Shown here one piece after another: positions 33,727 through 45,993 of a DNA stretch of 64,000 nucleotides. The stretch is from positions 186,001 to 250,000 of the forward strand of contig JADNRX010000008.1 of the NCBI GenBank assembly GCA_015501595.1, given 5' to 3'. Each line of letters opens with the position of its first letter. Position 1 is the first letter of the stretch. Under the pieces are notes generated by a model. The model searched no databases. It was not told where the DNA came from and saw only the letters and a list, made by a program, of their open reading frames with translations. The DNA comes from Hymenopellis radicata (taxonomy: Eukaryota; Basidiomycota; Agaricomycetes; Agaricales; Physalacriaceae). A program made the translations under genes and the position numbers.

Positions 33727-36700
33727 ATGACCACCTTGCATCCCCCACGGTTAGCAGCCATGTTTGCTGCGTCACCGAGCGCCCCCGGCACCCCAGTGCA
33801 CTCCATCCAGACGATGAGGAGGAAAGCTGCGGGCCACGGCGGGCCTCTCACCAAGATCCTTGTCGCCAACCGCGGTGTAGGTCGCTGTTCCTTGTCCAGC
33901 CGATGCCGCCGCTGACCGTTCCCCCAGGAAATTGCCATCCGCGTCTTCAGAACAGCCCATGAGCTGGCGATGCACACAGTCGCGATTTACTCGTACGAGG
34001 ATCGCTTATCGGCGCATCGTCAAAAGGTAGGCGATCGCCAGCGAAACCTCGAATCACAGCTCATCCATTTTTTTGCCTAGTCTGACGAAGCGTACCAAGT
34101 CGGCAAAGGACTCACGCCTGTGGGCGCGTATCTTGCGCAGGATGATATAATCAAGATTGCTCTGGAGCATGGGGTTGATATGATCCATCCTGGGTACGCC
34201 TATTTATCCAGCCCTCGCTTTCCCCGGGTGTTGATCTCGCGTTCGCAGGTATGGATTCCTGTCAGAAAACGCCGAGTTTGCGAGGAAGGTAGAGCAAGCA
34301 GGCCTTGCCTTCATCGGTCCTTCTCCCGAGGTCATTGATGGACTGGGTGACAAGACGAAGGCCAGGACGCTCGGTGTGTCCTAACGTTCTGTCATTCATT
34401 CTTTCATTGACTCGATGTTAAGCTATGAAGGTCGGCGTTCCTGTCGTTCCGGGAACGCCTGGCCCCGTCGATTCATACACAGACGGCGATTCTTTCATCA
34501 AGGAATACGGCTTCCCCGTCATCATCAAGGCTGCCATGGGTGGCGGTGGACGTGGTATGCGTGTCGTTCGCGAACAATCTGACTTCAAGTTGTCTTTCGA
34601 GCGTGCTGTTAGCGAGGCCAAAGCCGCCTTCGGTGATGGAACGGTCTTCATCGAGCGCTTTTTGGAGCGACCGCGTCACATCGAAGTCCAGCTCCTTGCT
34701 GACGCCGAGGGAAACACAATCCATCTCTTCGAGCGCGACTGCTCCGTGCAGAGGCGTCATCAGAAGGTAGTGGAAGTTGCTCCCGCCACTCATCTTCCGG
34801 AAGAAGTTCGACAGGCTATTCTTTCCGACGCGATCAAGTTGGCCAAGAGCGTCGGATACAGAAATGCTGGAACTGCCGAGTTCTTGGTCGACCAAATGGG
34901 CAGGCATTATTTCATTGAGATTAACCCTCGTATCCAAGTCGAGCATACTATCACTGGTACGTGCTATTCGTAGACCCTTATCGGATCTATGGATTGACCT
35001 TATTCATAGAGGAAATAACTGGAATCGATATCGTTGCAGCGCAGATCCAGATTGCTGCCGGCGCGACTTTACCCCAGCTTGGTCTCACCCAAGACGCGGT
35101 TACCAAGCGTGGTTTCGCAATCCAGTGCCGTGTCACCACAGAGGACGCGTCTCAGAACTTCCAACCCGATACTGGTAAAATCGAGGTGTACAGAAGTGCC
35201 GGCGGTAACGGTGTTCGTCTTGATGCCTCATCTGGCTTCGCGGGTGCTCAAATCACGGTAAATCATATGCTTGAACTGAACGAGATTGAACTAACTCTAA
35301 TTTTGATAGCCCCATTACGACAGTTTGTTGGTCAAGTGTACGGTCAGCGGTACCACCTATGAAGTCGCTCGCCGTAAGATGCTGCGCGCGCTTGTCGAGT
35401 TCAGAATACGTGGCGTTAAAGTAAGATCATTTGACTATAGTTATATTTTGAGACTCACGTCGCGCATCTCAGACGAACATACCTTTCCTGTTCCGCTTGT
35501 TGACTAACGACGTGTTCATTGGCGGTAAAACGTGGACAACTGTAAGTTGACATTTGTCCGTTATTTCCTCGTACTGATCTCGCGCAGTTCATTGACGACA
35601 CTCCGGATCTCTTCAAACTCGTTCAAAGTCAAAATCGTGCCCAGAAGTTGCTTGCATATCTTGGAGATCTCGCCGTCAACGGTAGTTCTATCAAAGGTCA
35701 AACAGTACGTCGAGCTTGTGTTGGCGAAAGTTCTATTCTTATGTAGTCCTTAGGGAGAGCCTGGTCTCAAGGATGAAATCGTCATCCCCAAGTTCCAAAA
35801 CCGCGAAGATCCGGTCAATGGACCTCCTCTTGATGCCACTTTCCCTGCACAGTCGGCTGGAGAAACATCATTGTCGAGCAAGGCCCTGAGGCGTTCGCCA
35901 AAGCTGTTCGTGAATATCCTGGAACTCTCATTATGGACACGACTTGGCGTGATGCCCACCAGTCCCTGTTGGCTACTCGCTTGCGTACCATTGACATGGA
36001 AAACATTGCGAAGGAGACTAGTTATGCCCTTGCCAATGCCTACAGTTTGGAATGTTGGGGCGGTGCGACTTTCGATGTTGCGATGAGATTCTTGTACGAG
36101 GATCCATGGGAGAGACTGGTGCGTGGCGTATCACTCCCCGGCTTCGAATCCTCACGCGTTCTTCCAGAGGTCTCTCAGGAAACTCGTTCCGAATATTCCG
36201 CTCCAGGCTCTTGTTCGTGGTGCCAACGGTGTCGGTTACACGAGTTACCCGTAAGAACGTCTTGATACGTTTTTATTGCTTGCTTTGACACTATCTAGCG
36301 ACAACGCTATCTATGACTTCTCCAAGAAAGCGGTCGAGAACGGTCTCGACATTTTCAGGGTTTTCGATTCTCTGAATTACTTTGGTGAGTCATGTGCGTT
36401 CAGAGAGCAATGTGTTAACGTGCGATCTCAACAGAGAACGTGAGACCAGACGCAATAGTATGTTGTACCCTCAGTTGACTTTTTTTCCAGATGAAACTTG
36501 GTATCGATGCCGCCAAAAAAGCCGGCGGTGTTTGTGAAGCTGCCGTCTGCTACAGTGGGGACGTCGCCAATCCCAAGGAGTCTAAATATACTCTGCAATA
36601 CTACATGGATTTCGTTGATCAGCTGGTCAACGAAGGTATCCATGTATTGGGTATTAAGGATATGGCCGGTTTACTGAAGCCCGAAGCGGCGAAGATGTAG

Positions 36701-38607
36701 GAACCACTCTAGTCATACGGGCGACGCTGACGCGCTTCCTCAGTCTCATTGGTGCCATCAGAGCGAAATACCCCGACCTACCCATTCATGTGCACTCTCA
36801 CGATACTGCAGGTATAGCTGCTGCTTCCATGATTGCCTGCGCAGCTGCTGGAGCCGATGTTGTTGATGTCGCTATTGATAGTACGTTTTCCTGGTCTTTG
36901 TCATTACACCGCAGTCCGACTTCTTTTCTTCTATAGGCATGTCCGGTTTGACATCTCAGCCGTCAATGGGCGCCGTGTGTATGGCCCTGGAGCAGACGTC
37001 TTTGGGAACTGGTATCCGATTTGAAGATATCCAGGCATTGAACTTGTACTGGAGTCAAGTCCGCATGCTCTACAGTTGCTTTGAAGCAAACGTACGAGCA
37101 TCGGACTCTAGCGTGTTCGATCACGAGATGCCTGGTGGTCAATACACTAACCTCATGGTAAGAAATCGAAACCACCCCGTTCTGTTCGTGTCTGATTAGA
37201 ACCGGGCAGTTCCAAGCCTCTCAACTCGGCCTTGGTACTCAATGGACTGGTAAGTGCATCTTTGTACTGTTGTTATCTCGATGATGACATCAATTCCCCA
37301 GTTATCAAGCAGAAATACATCGAAGCCAATGACCTGGTAAGTAAAAGAATCGTGTCTCGGAAGATGTAAGTTGATTGTTCGGTTTCGACAGTGCGGAAAT
37401 ATCATCAAGGTCTGTCCATTTTCTTCAGTTTCTCTTACTAGTAATACACGTGCTGACCGTATCTAGGTCACCCCGTCGTCTAAGGTTGTCGGTGACTTTG
37501 CGCAATGGATGACCTCCAACTCGTTCACCAAGAAGGACGTTCTTGAGCGGGCCGAACAGCTTGATTTCCCATCTTCTGTCGTTGAGTTTTTCCAGGGCTA
37601 CCTAGGCCAACCTGTCGGTGGTTTCCCCGAACCGTTACGAACTAAGATTATCCGGAACAAGCCAAGAATCGACGGACGACCCGGCACGACGATGGACCCT
37701 CTCAACTTCAAGAAGATCAAGGCAGAGCTGCGAAGCAAATTCGGAAAACACATCACGGATTCCGACGTTACGTCGTATGTCATGTACCCCAAAGTGAGCG
37801 GTTCTCAGCTATATCTTTACGATCCGGCCGCCTCAACGTCTGGCTAGGTCTTCGAAGAATATCAAACATTCATTGAGAGATACGGTGATCTTAGGTGAGC
37901 ATCACCAAGCTATCGATCTTCAACGCTGGGTAGCTCATACATTCCAAGTGTCATTCCCACTCGTTATTTCTTGGGACGACCGGATGTCGGTGAAGAGATG
38001 CACATTTCGATCGAAAAGGGCAAGACCTTGATCATTCGTCTCATGGCCGTTGGACCGGTTGTTGAAGGACGTGCTCAACGGGATGTGTGGTTCGAAGTCA
38101 ACGGAGAAGTAAGCTCATAGCGTTTTCTGATGGTTGACATTTGACAACCCTTTCACGTTAGGTCCGTGCTGTCTCCGTCGAAGACAAGAACTCTGCAGTG
38201 GAGACTGTTTCGCGGGAGAAGGCCACCAATGACCCTGGCTCAGTGGGCGCACCAATGTCTGGCGTTGTTGTCGAAGTGAGGGTCAAAGAAGGTCAAGAAA
38301 TCAAGAAGGGTGACCCAGTTTGTGGTACGGCTGTTCCTCTGCATGAATCGGATATTGTATACTCACGAATGGCAAAACAGTCCTCAGCGCTATGAAGGTA
38401 ACATGTGCCACCAAAAACCGACGACGTATGTCTAACCTTGTTACAGATGGAGTCTGCTGTCACCGCTCCCGTATCTGGACATGTCAAGCGCGTCGCGGTC
38501 CAAGAAGGTAAGCTCCGATTTAATAGTTAATAAACGAACACTAGTCTCATGGACTTCTAGGCGACTCTATTAACCAAGGAGATCTGACTGTCGAAATTGT
38601 ACACTGA
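33727..38607 (+). CDS. PYC1: Pyruvate carboxylase
   Basis: A biotin enzyme that carboxylates pyruvate to oxaloacetate, normally cytosolic in fungi. It starts [20 protein letters not shown]. The biotin carboxylase domain begins [19 protein letters not shown] and has the ATP-grasp glycine loop [14 protein letters not shown] and [13 protein letters not shown]. The carboxyltransferase domain has [33 protein letters not shown] and [15 protein letters not shown]. The biotinyl lysine lies in SAMKMESAV near the C-terminus, which ends GDLTVEIVH. There are about 20 short introns, including a 5 nt microexon at 36435-36439. One G seems missing at 35840 ([15 protein letters not shown]). Length and domain order match full-size fungal enzymes. 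Which paralogue it is cannot be told; most basidiomycetes have one. Confidence 0.95.
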
Positions 38608-40691
38608 TAGAATGAGGTGAGCAGAGTATACGAAGCTTGCAACTCGGGTCTCAACGCCACACTAGAAACGCAGAATTGTAAACATAGCTTGTCTTTTTAG
38701 TGCTTAATATTCATTTTCTTTGCAACGTTCCGAGGACATACACATAAGAATAGTGGTTTCTCACATGTACGAATGGTCTTAGCACTGACAGGTAGGCGTC
38801 TGTAAGTACGTCAAGGAATTTACGCCAGTCGTATCTATGGCCAGTTAACACGCGAGTGCTCGTCAGTTCAAGCTCAAGCTCAAGGACCTTTGGCCTCCTG
38901 GGCCTTCGTTTTTCTACTTCTTTAATCACCTGCTCAACAAGCACTCATTGTTTTTTGGTTAGATCAGAACGAACCATCAGAAAGCCGCTGGTTCGGTCAG
39001 GTTACTTAACTTATGCCCGTACACCACTGCCAGCGGTGCTTCAGCCGTAGAATGACGCGGTGGGGAGCTGTCCGCGGAAAACAGAATTACACGTTATGGT
39101 CCAGAGTTTTCTGTGGATACTTGAAGCGAGGGAGGGACGTGACAACGTGTTTTCCGGTGTCCTGAGACTGTTTGCATCATAGGTTTATCAGGAACAGAAC
39201 TAGCTATCGTGATTCTTGATTCGTTGTTCCCTAAACGATTGGAGCACTGGACAGTTTGATTGACGTTCACGCCGGTGTTCGTATACCACGCTATTAGTAT
39301 GTGGAGAGCATAAATGAGAGGTAAATTGCGCTGACATGTGCATCCAAACGTTGGGAACTCATGGGACGTTACAAAGTAGGTATACTCAAGGACCGGCTGA
39401 CGTCGACGATAAGAGTTGAGCGTATCTGAGAGGTGGAGTGATGTGGTCCAGGTTTATGCGGCCCCGGACGTTCGTGTACTGAACCCGAAATGTGGGCCAA
39501 GAATATGTAGGAAACTAGAGCAGTCGGCGAGATCGTAGAACTGAACAGGACCTCAGTCGACATTGGTCAGCGTATTGGGACGTCGGCGCAACGAGGGCTC
39601 GTGAGGTCAGTCAGTCAGTCAGTAACGCACGACTCGGAAGCCACCTGAGATTGGTAGGTAAGCGTTTAAGTGTCGAATCTAACCAAATGTGCGTACGCAT
39701 GTGATGTTTAGAAGAGCGACATTGACACAATTGAGCTGCGAGTGATCGGTTGGAATAGAGCTTCCTGACGATGCATTGGCTAACAAACGGGTTTATGGCG
39801 CCAGTGTGGGGGACCAGAGTGGTGGTGGCATCTGCGCAACCCACATCTGCGGAGTTGAAGTTCGGACGTACTTTTTCAGTCGTTATGGGGGACGCCTGAC
39901 AGTTCCCTGATGAATGTGGGGAGGGAGAGGGCCACCCACGAACTCGGAGGCGAGTCGGGGAAAGTTTTGTCGAAGCAGGCCGTATATGGCGCTATTGGTG
40001 GCTAACTTTGGCGATGCGGAACTGTAAGAGGGTTAGATCGATGAATTCGAGAAGATGGAACCCTCCACAAAACATTTGTTAACCTTTCCAGGATCATAAC
40101 GCAATTTTCTGTGCTAGGGCGAGAGATCATTGGCTCTCGGAGCAACGTTCAACGTTGATGTCGATCAAGAAGGCGTAGGAAAAGTAGGAACCATTGATCA
40201 TCTATCCCTGCACTCATGCGTAAGGGCAGTCACCGTGGAGCCGCGAACCAAGAGAAAAGCGTGCGCTGCACGAGTGGGTCATTATCCGTAAAACCCAATT
40301 TTAGATGGAGATCCGAGAGTTTCTAGAGAGTTCCTTGTAGAGAAAGACATCAGTCAAGTGCGTTTTGTCGAGAGACTGCGAAAAAGCAAAGTGATGATAA
40401 GGAGGTACAGAACAAGAACCACTGAATTGAGACATCGAGTAGGGGGAACGACGGCGCCGATGGAAAGAAGTCCGTCCATTCGTGATAGTTGATTAAAATT
40501 TTTGGGGTTCTTGATTGTGAATGAACCCTCTTGATGTGCTCGCGGCTCGCGTACTTATGTGTGAACGAGAAGAGTGAGTCATGGCGGTGATTGACTAATT
40601 GGGAACGTCCGCCCTTTGTTTGGTCCTGTTCCTCGGAGAGCTCTGCGATTGATCTCCCATCTAGCCTTGTTGAAAAAACGTTTAGACGACA
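38608..40691. other. Long gene-poor interval
   Basis: About 2.1 kb between the PYC stop and the SMB1 start. The longest open frames are under 100 residues and look random. I see no tRNA-like B box, transposon coding sequence or terminal repeat, only a small TCAG tetranucleotide run near 39606-39622. It holds the PYC 3' UTR and the SMB1 promoter; a non-coding RNA cannot be excluded. Confidence 0.45.
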
Positions 40692-41374
40692 ATGGTACGT
40701 TGGGGACTAGGAAGGATGAGAATACCGAACTGACCTGGCGATAATCTGACAGCCTCCACCAAAATCCAAGGGCGGCAAGATGCTGTCGCTGATCAACTGG
40801 CGGCTCAAGGTTACGATCAACGATGGACGCGCACTGACGGGCCAGATGCTCGCGTTCGACCGACATATGAATCTCGTACTGGCCGACTGTGAGGAATTCC
40901 GGAGAGTGAGGACCAAGAAGAAGGGCGACGAGGGCCCGGCGCAGGAGCAGGAGATCAAGCGGACACTTGGCCTTGTTATTCTCAGAGGAGAGACCGTCGT
41001 CAGTCTCAGCGTAGAGGGCCCGCCTCCCGTTGTCGAGGAGGACAAAAATAATGCTCTCCCGGCCGGACCTGGACGCGGTATGCCCGCCGGGCGCGGTATG
41101 GGAATGATGCCACCCAGTATGTCTTCACAAGTCTCTTGGTGTGTTTCAAAACTGACTTTGTGACTTTCTAGTGGGCGCTCCAGGGATGGGTCGTCCCCCA
41201 ATGGGCTTTCCGCCTGGCATGGCCGGTCCCCCTCCCGGTTTCAGACCGCCCGGTATGCCCCCGGTATGCCATTCCCTCCCCCAGGATTCGGAGGTGCTCC
41301 TCCCGGGTACGCCACAATTTTGTTGCACATCTCCGAGGCTAACGAGCACCCTTAGTTTCCAACCACCTCAGTAG
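40692..41374 (+). CDS. SMB1: Small nuclear ribonucleoprotein SmB
   Basis: A core Sm-ring protein of the U1, U2, U4 and U5 snRNPs. The coding sequence opens with an exon holding only ATG (40692-40694), then a 58 nt intron, then PPPKSKGGKMLSLINWRLKV. Sm1 carries VTINDGRALTGQMLAFDRHM and NLVLADCEEF; Sm2 is LGLVILRGETVVSLSVEGPP. The C-terminal tail is rich in Pro/Gly/Met (GMPAGRGMGMMPP), as in other SmB proteins, and contains one intron at about 41117-41171. A C-run at 41258-41262 appears one base short: GMPPGMPFPPPGFGGAPPG is recovered with one more C, and a final intron then gives FQPPQ and a stop at 41374. Confidence 0.93.
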
Positions 41375-43002
41375 TGCTTTCGTGTTGTATCAATCAATGT
41401 TGTGTGCAATATATCTGCTTTTTGACGCTTCAGGTTTGCTGGTGTCGACCCGCGCGGAATGTTGAACTTGTTCTCTCCTGTGTAATCGGAGTCGAAACGT
41501 CAGTCGTCCCTTTCATAAATCAAAAATTGTCGGTGAGTTCTTGGTAGCTGTTGACATTGTAAGTCCATGTTTATCCCGTCTGGATTTATTGACCGGCTGC
41601 CCCATGTAGCATCCCGACGCCAGTCACGAAATTGACACTCGAGTACCTAATGAATGTGGCAATGATCTGCACGTCCGAGGCTTACGAGCTACGTGAGCCT
41701 ACTTGCTCAGCGCTCATAATTCGCCGAATACCCATTATAATTTCAAAGCCTTGATTTACTAGTCCAACCGACGCAGTGGGCGTGCTTACTTTTGAGCGCT
41801 GCTGATGCTCCTCTTCCAGGTGTGTCCCGGTACCGCCAACACTGCGTCCGCGGGGTTTTGAAAAAAAAATTCCATGACCTTATTCCATTTGCGCATCTGT
41901 CGTCAAATTCCCTCGTCGACCTCCTGAACGCTCCTGACATGCTGAACTTTGGCGGTCCCATGGCTTGCGGCGATGGCGAGGAGTCCCTTGATAGTGGCCA
42001 CTAGACTGAAATGGCGCCAGCAACTCCAAGCGGAACATGTACATGGGCTAGCGACGAAGCTGACACGCAACGTGCTCTCAGCTGAGTCGCAGTCTTCGGT
42101 ATGACATCTGTGGTGTTTAATGACAAGCACATGTGCAAGGCCGATATTCATGGGCCTCTGCAGGGAGGCTGCAGGGAACAAGTTCACTAGCGTCGATCGT
42201 GGTGTTGCATCGGCGATTCCACGGTTTGCAGGGTCGTTATACCGACTACTAGCTGACTCGTTTTTCGAAGTGGGAGGCGCCTCTAGTCGGGCGACGTTTG
42301 TGAAGCTTTCGGTACCGCGATCGGCGCCGCTAGTGCTCGAAACGTAGGAGAAGCGAGGCTCGTAGAATGGTGAGTATTTCGATGGAGCTGGCCACATCTC
42401 GCCACTGTCTTTAATTGATGGTGGCACAGCAGTGTTCCTGTCGGGGACCGAATGAGGTTCAGCGTCATGACTAAGGTTGATTGGGATAAGTAACTGTCGC
42501 GGAATCCATTCCCTTCTGTATTGAATATTTCGGAGCTTGGAGATCACCTGTATGTAGGGTTTTTCTAAGTCTTTCCTGACTGGAAATTGTGGTGGCGTGA
42601 CAGCCCCAGTTGTGGAACGAGAGACGTGCTATGATCTCCTGGACTGCTGGGCCTGGCACCTGGCGAGGCTCTCATCCTTATCGAATGACAGCGAGTATCA
42701 GAATGTTGAAAATAGCGAGTGTAGAATATTCCGTGGAAGTAAAATAGCATCCGTGTCATTCTCACCTGTGCGCATCAGAAAGCTCAACTTGAACAAAGTC
42801 AAATCGTCATAGCGTGAGAAACACTGTGATTCAAGCTGAAGTAGTACAGTAGTACATGGGGTGTGTCTATGTGAGCGCAGCGCTCCGAAAAAAAAAGAAT
42901 GAGGGGAGTGAGTCCATGGAATAAATGATATGATGCTGGGATCCAATGTATATGTGGTATGCAAACTAGAACTACAGATGTGAGGGAGTGAGATGGGTGA
43001 GA
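41375..43002. other. Gene-poor interval, one doubtful open frame
   Basis: About 1.6 kb between SMB1 and the 3' end of the ECL1-like gene. A minus-strand open frame of 214 codons (41903-42547) shows no domain, no biased wobble use I can see and no homologue I recognise, so it is not called as a gene. The part beyond 42700 is likely 3' UTR of the ECL1-like gene. Confidence 0.4.
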
Positions 43003-43880
43003 TCACTGGCTATGCGGCTTCCGTGCTCGCCCCCGAGCCTTGAACGGATGATCGTCGCGTACACGTACGACCGGTGCCGGAGGTGGAGGCGCGAGATGCA
43101 GGTCGCCCTGGGGAATGGGACGCTCGATGAGAGGCGGACGCTTGATACTGATCGAGCGCGAAACAGAGCAGGACTCTATAGGCTCTGGCTCGCGCTTTAT
43201 CGACCACCAAAGGTCCTCTGGCAATTTTTCGTTGACAGGCGAGCTGCCTACGGACGAGGGGACGGGGGTGGCAAGAGAATCAGTGGAGGTGAATGGTGAA
43301 ATCATAACGGGTGCCGGAGGGCATCGGAGACGGCGGAAACGCGAGGAAAGAGAAGAAAGAATGGAGGTTGGTTGGGAGGATAATAGAGGGTAATTTTGAC
43401 GTGACGGCTCGGCGAGTGGAAGCGGCTTTGACATACACAGCGTGGGTGGGACCGTGCGCTGCTGCTTCAACAATTTTGGAGTGTTGTACGACCGTAGCTG
43501 ATTCGGGGTCATACGCGATGGCGACACGCCAACACGCCACGCTTCTATAGACTCAAAAGTCCAGGTAGAGGACTCTGAATCTGGGATGGGCTGTGGCGGG
43601 TCGACCGCGAGAATGGGATGGTAGATGGGCTCGTCGTCGTCGCCATCACCCGAGAGGTCATCGGATGAAGAGACAAGGCGTATATGATGTGGGTAGAGTA
43701 GGCTTGAGGAAGATGGCTGGGTGCTGGCTAGACGCAGGTGAACGGCTCTGTCGCGGCACTGCGAAGAGCAATACGTCCATGGGCCGTTCTGGATAGCAAG
43801 CAGGTCAGTAGAGAACGTCGGCGACGTCTTGGACGACGTACAAGTTGGCGTTCGCAAGTGAGGCACCAGTCGACGTCCAT
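43003..43880 (-). CDS. Ecl1-like small zinc-binding protein with long Ser/Pro tail
   Basis: Ecl1-family proteins extend chronological lifespan in fission yeast and act in starvation responses. The start is ATG at 43880, giving MDVDWCLTCERQL in a 39 nt exon. A 53 nt intron (43789-43841) joins it to NGPWTYCSSQCRDRA. The C-x2-C...C-x3-C cysteines match the Ecl1 zinc-binding N-terminus. An upstream ATG at 43917 in another frame would miss the first CxxC pair, which decides the start. The rest, about 250 residues, is serine- and proline-rich with an acidic DDLSGDGDDDEP patch and a basic end (KARGRARKPHSQ). It is longer than yeast Ecl1 but typical of basidiomycete relatives, as I recall them. Confidence 0.65.
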
Positions 43881-44992
43881 TGGATTCTGCAAGCAACTGG
43901 GGGCTCGTCCCTTCCATGAGGCTGGCTTTTAAAAGTGTTCAGCAGTAATCTATACCCATTTGGTCCCATTTCGAATTATTTTCTTATGTCAACAGTTAGG
44001 TAACCCCATTTGGTAGGTGCTCAAAGCAGCGACAAGCGCAGTGCCCCCGAACGGGAAGGCCTCGAATCTCGTAGATCTTGCCGATTCTGCATGTGCGAAT
44101 TGGGAGTCAAACTACGCAAGACAAGCTCGGTCAATACCCAGCAGATTGGCACCCGCCTTCCCATGGCTCCTCAGTGGCTTGTACAACTTCACTCAGGCCC
44201 ATCCATCTCGCTTCCTTGCACTCTGATCCTACGGCAGTCGACGTCTCCATCAGCCCATTGTATTCAGCTTCTCTCGGTCCACAATTGTACCTTTGCGTGC
44301 GCTCCAGTTCTTCCCCGCTGCGGTCCAGTTCAAAAGACACGCCCTCCACTAATTACTCGTAGTATAGAAAATAAGCCTTTCTATCACCACTTCGAGATGC
44401 CTTTCACCCGGGGCAAACTTTGTCTGGTCCACGCCTGGAACAAAGCTTCCTTACCTCTCTGGTAACCCGTCCGTGGTCGGTTCCTCAAAGTCAATAGAGC
44501 CCATGCTTCGAATCATCTCTGGGAATCTTTCCAGAGCGACGAGTCAGAAAACCTGGCTCCTTGCCCCGCCGATCCAACGATACATGTGTTCTCTTGGGAC
44601 CGTGAGCCCGCTTCCTTGTCCCAATTAGAGCAAACAGCACCAACACAACAGCCTCGCTTCGCTTCCCAACCAAATCAGCGCCGGCATCAGCCCATTGTTA
44701 GCCATGTCGTACCACGACGTACTTTGTTTGAACATTCAATGATCGGGATGTGATCACATCAGTATCCTGATTTTCTTACCCTCGAGCCTCCAAGATCAAG
44801 GGGACTGGGACCGTAAGCAAACGGCCCAGGCGTATTCGCTGAGCCTCGCTCGTGGTCTGACACAATGATTTCCCTCGCTCACGTACAGGCTTCCCTTCGC
44901 AGTCACGTCGGTCGTTGCTTCCATCTCCCTGCTGTAACGATTCCGAAATCATTATTGTTCGACGCCGATGATACATCCCATCCCATCCAGCC
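43881..44992. other. Intergenic region
   Basis: About 1.1 kb upstream of the ECL1-like gene (-) and downstream of SHR3 (-). An open frame at 44010-44465 (+) shows no recognisable domain and is judged chance. It probably holds the ECL1-like promoter, including a long 5' leader, and the SHR3 3' UTR. Confidence 0.4.
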
Positions 44993-45727
44993 CTAGTTCT
45001 TCTTTTTCTCTTCGTCGACTTCGACCACCGCCGAGCGCCGTGCGTACTCCTGGCCGGCCTGTTAAACATCAAACACTTGAGCTCTATTCAACAAACAGAC
45101 GATTTTGGGGGTGCTCGCTCACCTGCATCAACAAGATGCCCCCCAAACACAAGCCGATAATCACATTGCCCGCGCTCAAAACGCGGAGCGCTTCGATGCG
45201 GTCGCTCCTGGTATCCATTGCCGCTGGGGTAACGACCGTTCGCAGTGTTGGGATCGTGACACTCAGGTATACAGCCAGTGCGAACACGTAGATGCCTATA
45301 CATATATTAGTCAATGAACATCATCACGTCGTTTAATTTCCCACCAATGGAGCTCCCATCGAAGAACATGGCGCTCTCGTCCCATTTGTGCAGTTTGCTC
45401 ACCAGCCCGAGCAAACCGACCGCGCACATCCCATGCAAAAGCGCCTATCAGACGGTCTTTAATTATAGAAAACCCCCACGGACGGACTGCAGACCTTGAT
45501 AGCTGTCGGCGAGTTGAAGAATGTGCCGTAGAACTGGAAGCCGTCTTCGATAATATCATCCGTCAGAGCTCCCCAGAGAAGTTTGTGATCCACCGTGAAG
45601 CAGATGAACAAAATGCCTGCCAGGCAAAACGTCGGTAAATCATGGCAGTCAGGCCTAGAGCGCAGAACAATCAGTCACCTAGGAAAAACGACACTGGTCC
45701 GAGAACCATTGCATGGCGGAAACCCAT
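44993..45727 (-). CDS. SHR3: Shr3-type amino-acid permease packaging chaperone
   Basis: An ER membrane protein needed for folding and export of amino-acid permeases. Splicing five exons gives MGFRHAMVLGPVSFFLG, then GILFICFTVDHKLLW, then ALTDDIIEDGFQFYGTFFNS. Next comes ALLHGMCAVGLLGLVSKLHK with WDESAMFFDGSSIG. The fourth exon has IYVFALAVYLSVTIPTL and DRIEALRVLSAGNVIIG. The last exon is AGQEYARRSAVVEVDEEKKKN. Four membrane helices plus a charged cytosolic tail are the Shr3 layout. The final KKKN fits a dilysine (KKXX) ER-retrieval signal. The start at 45727 is set by the conserved MGFR opening. All splices keep frame and no lesion is seen. Confidence 0.85.
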
Positions 45728-45993
45728 CTCACGCGTTGACAGTCGAGAACAAGAAAGTTTTGATGACCACGTCGGACATGCGTCATGTGATTGCCGCACA
45801 CGCTTCGCACTCGCGTCAAAAGTCGGTCATCGGTTTTATGCCGTCAATGTTCAACAAACGTACAGACAATGAGATTGAGTATGAGATATGATAATGTAAC
45901 TGTGTACAATCCACAACAGTATGTGCATGGATGGGTATCAAAATGGCCGTAAAAACACAATATGTGGTATCAACAATACAAAATGCCAAAAGA

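Noticed and set aside
39606..39622. TCAG tetranucleotide run as a microsatellite feature
   Set aside because: Only about four units; too short to matter.
38608..40691. tRNA genes in the intergenic gaps
   Set aside because: Scanned by eye for B-box-like GGTTCRANNC sequences; none had a matching A box and cloverleaf.
41903..42547. 214-codon minus-strand open frame
   Set aside because: No domain, no splice context and no familiar motif; composition looks like random open sequence.
44010..44465. 151-codon plus-strand open frame with a CxxC
   Set aside because: Lies in the promoter region of the ECL1-like gene, lacks any wider motif and overlaps other equally long frames.
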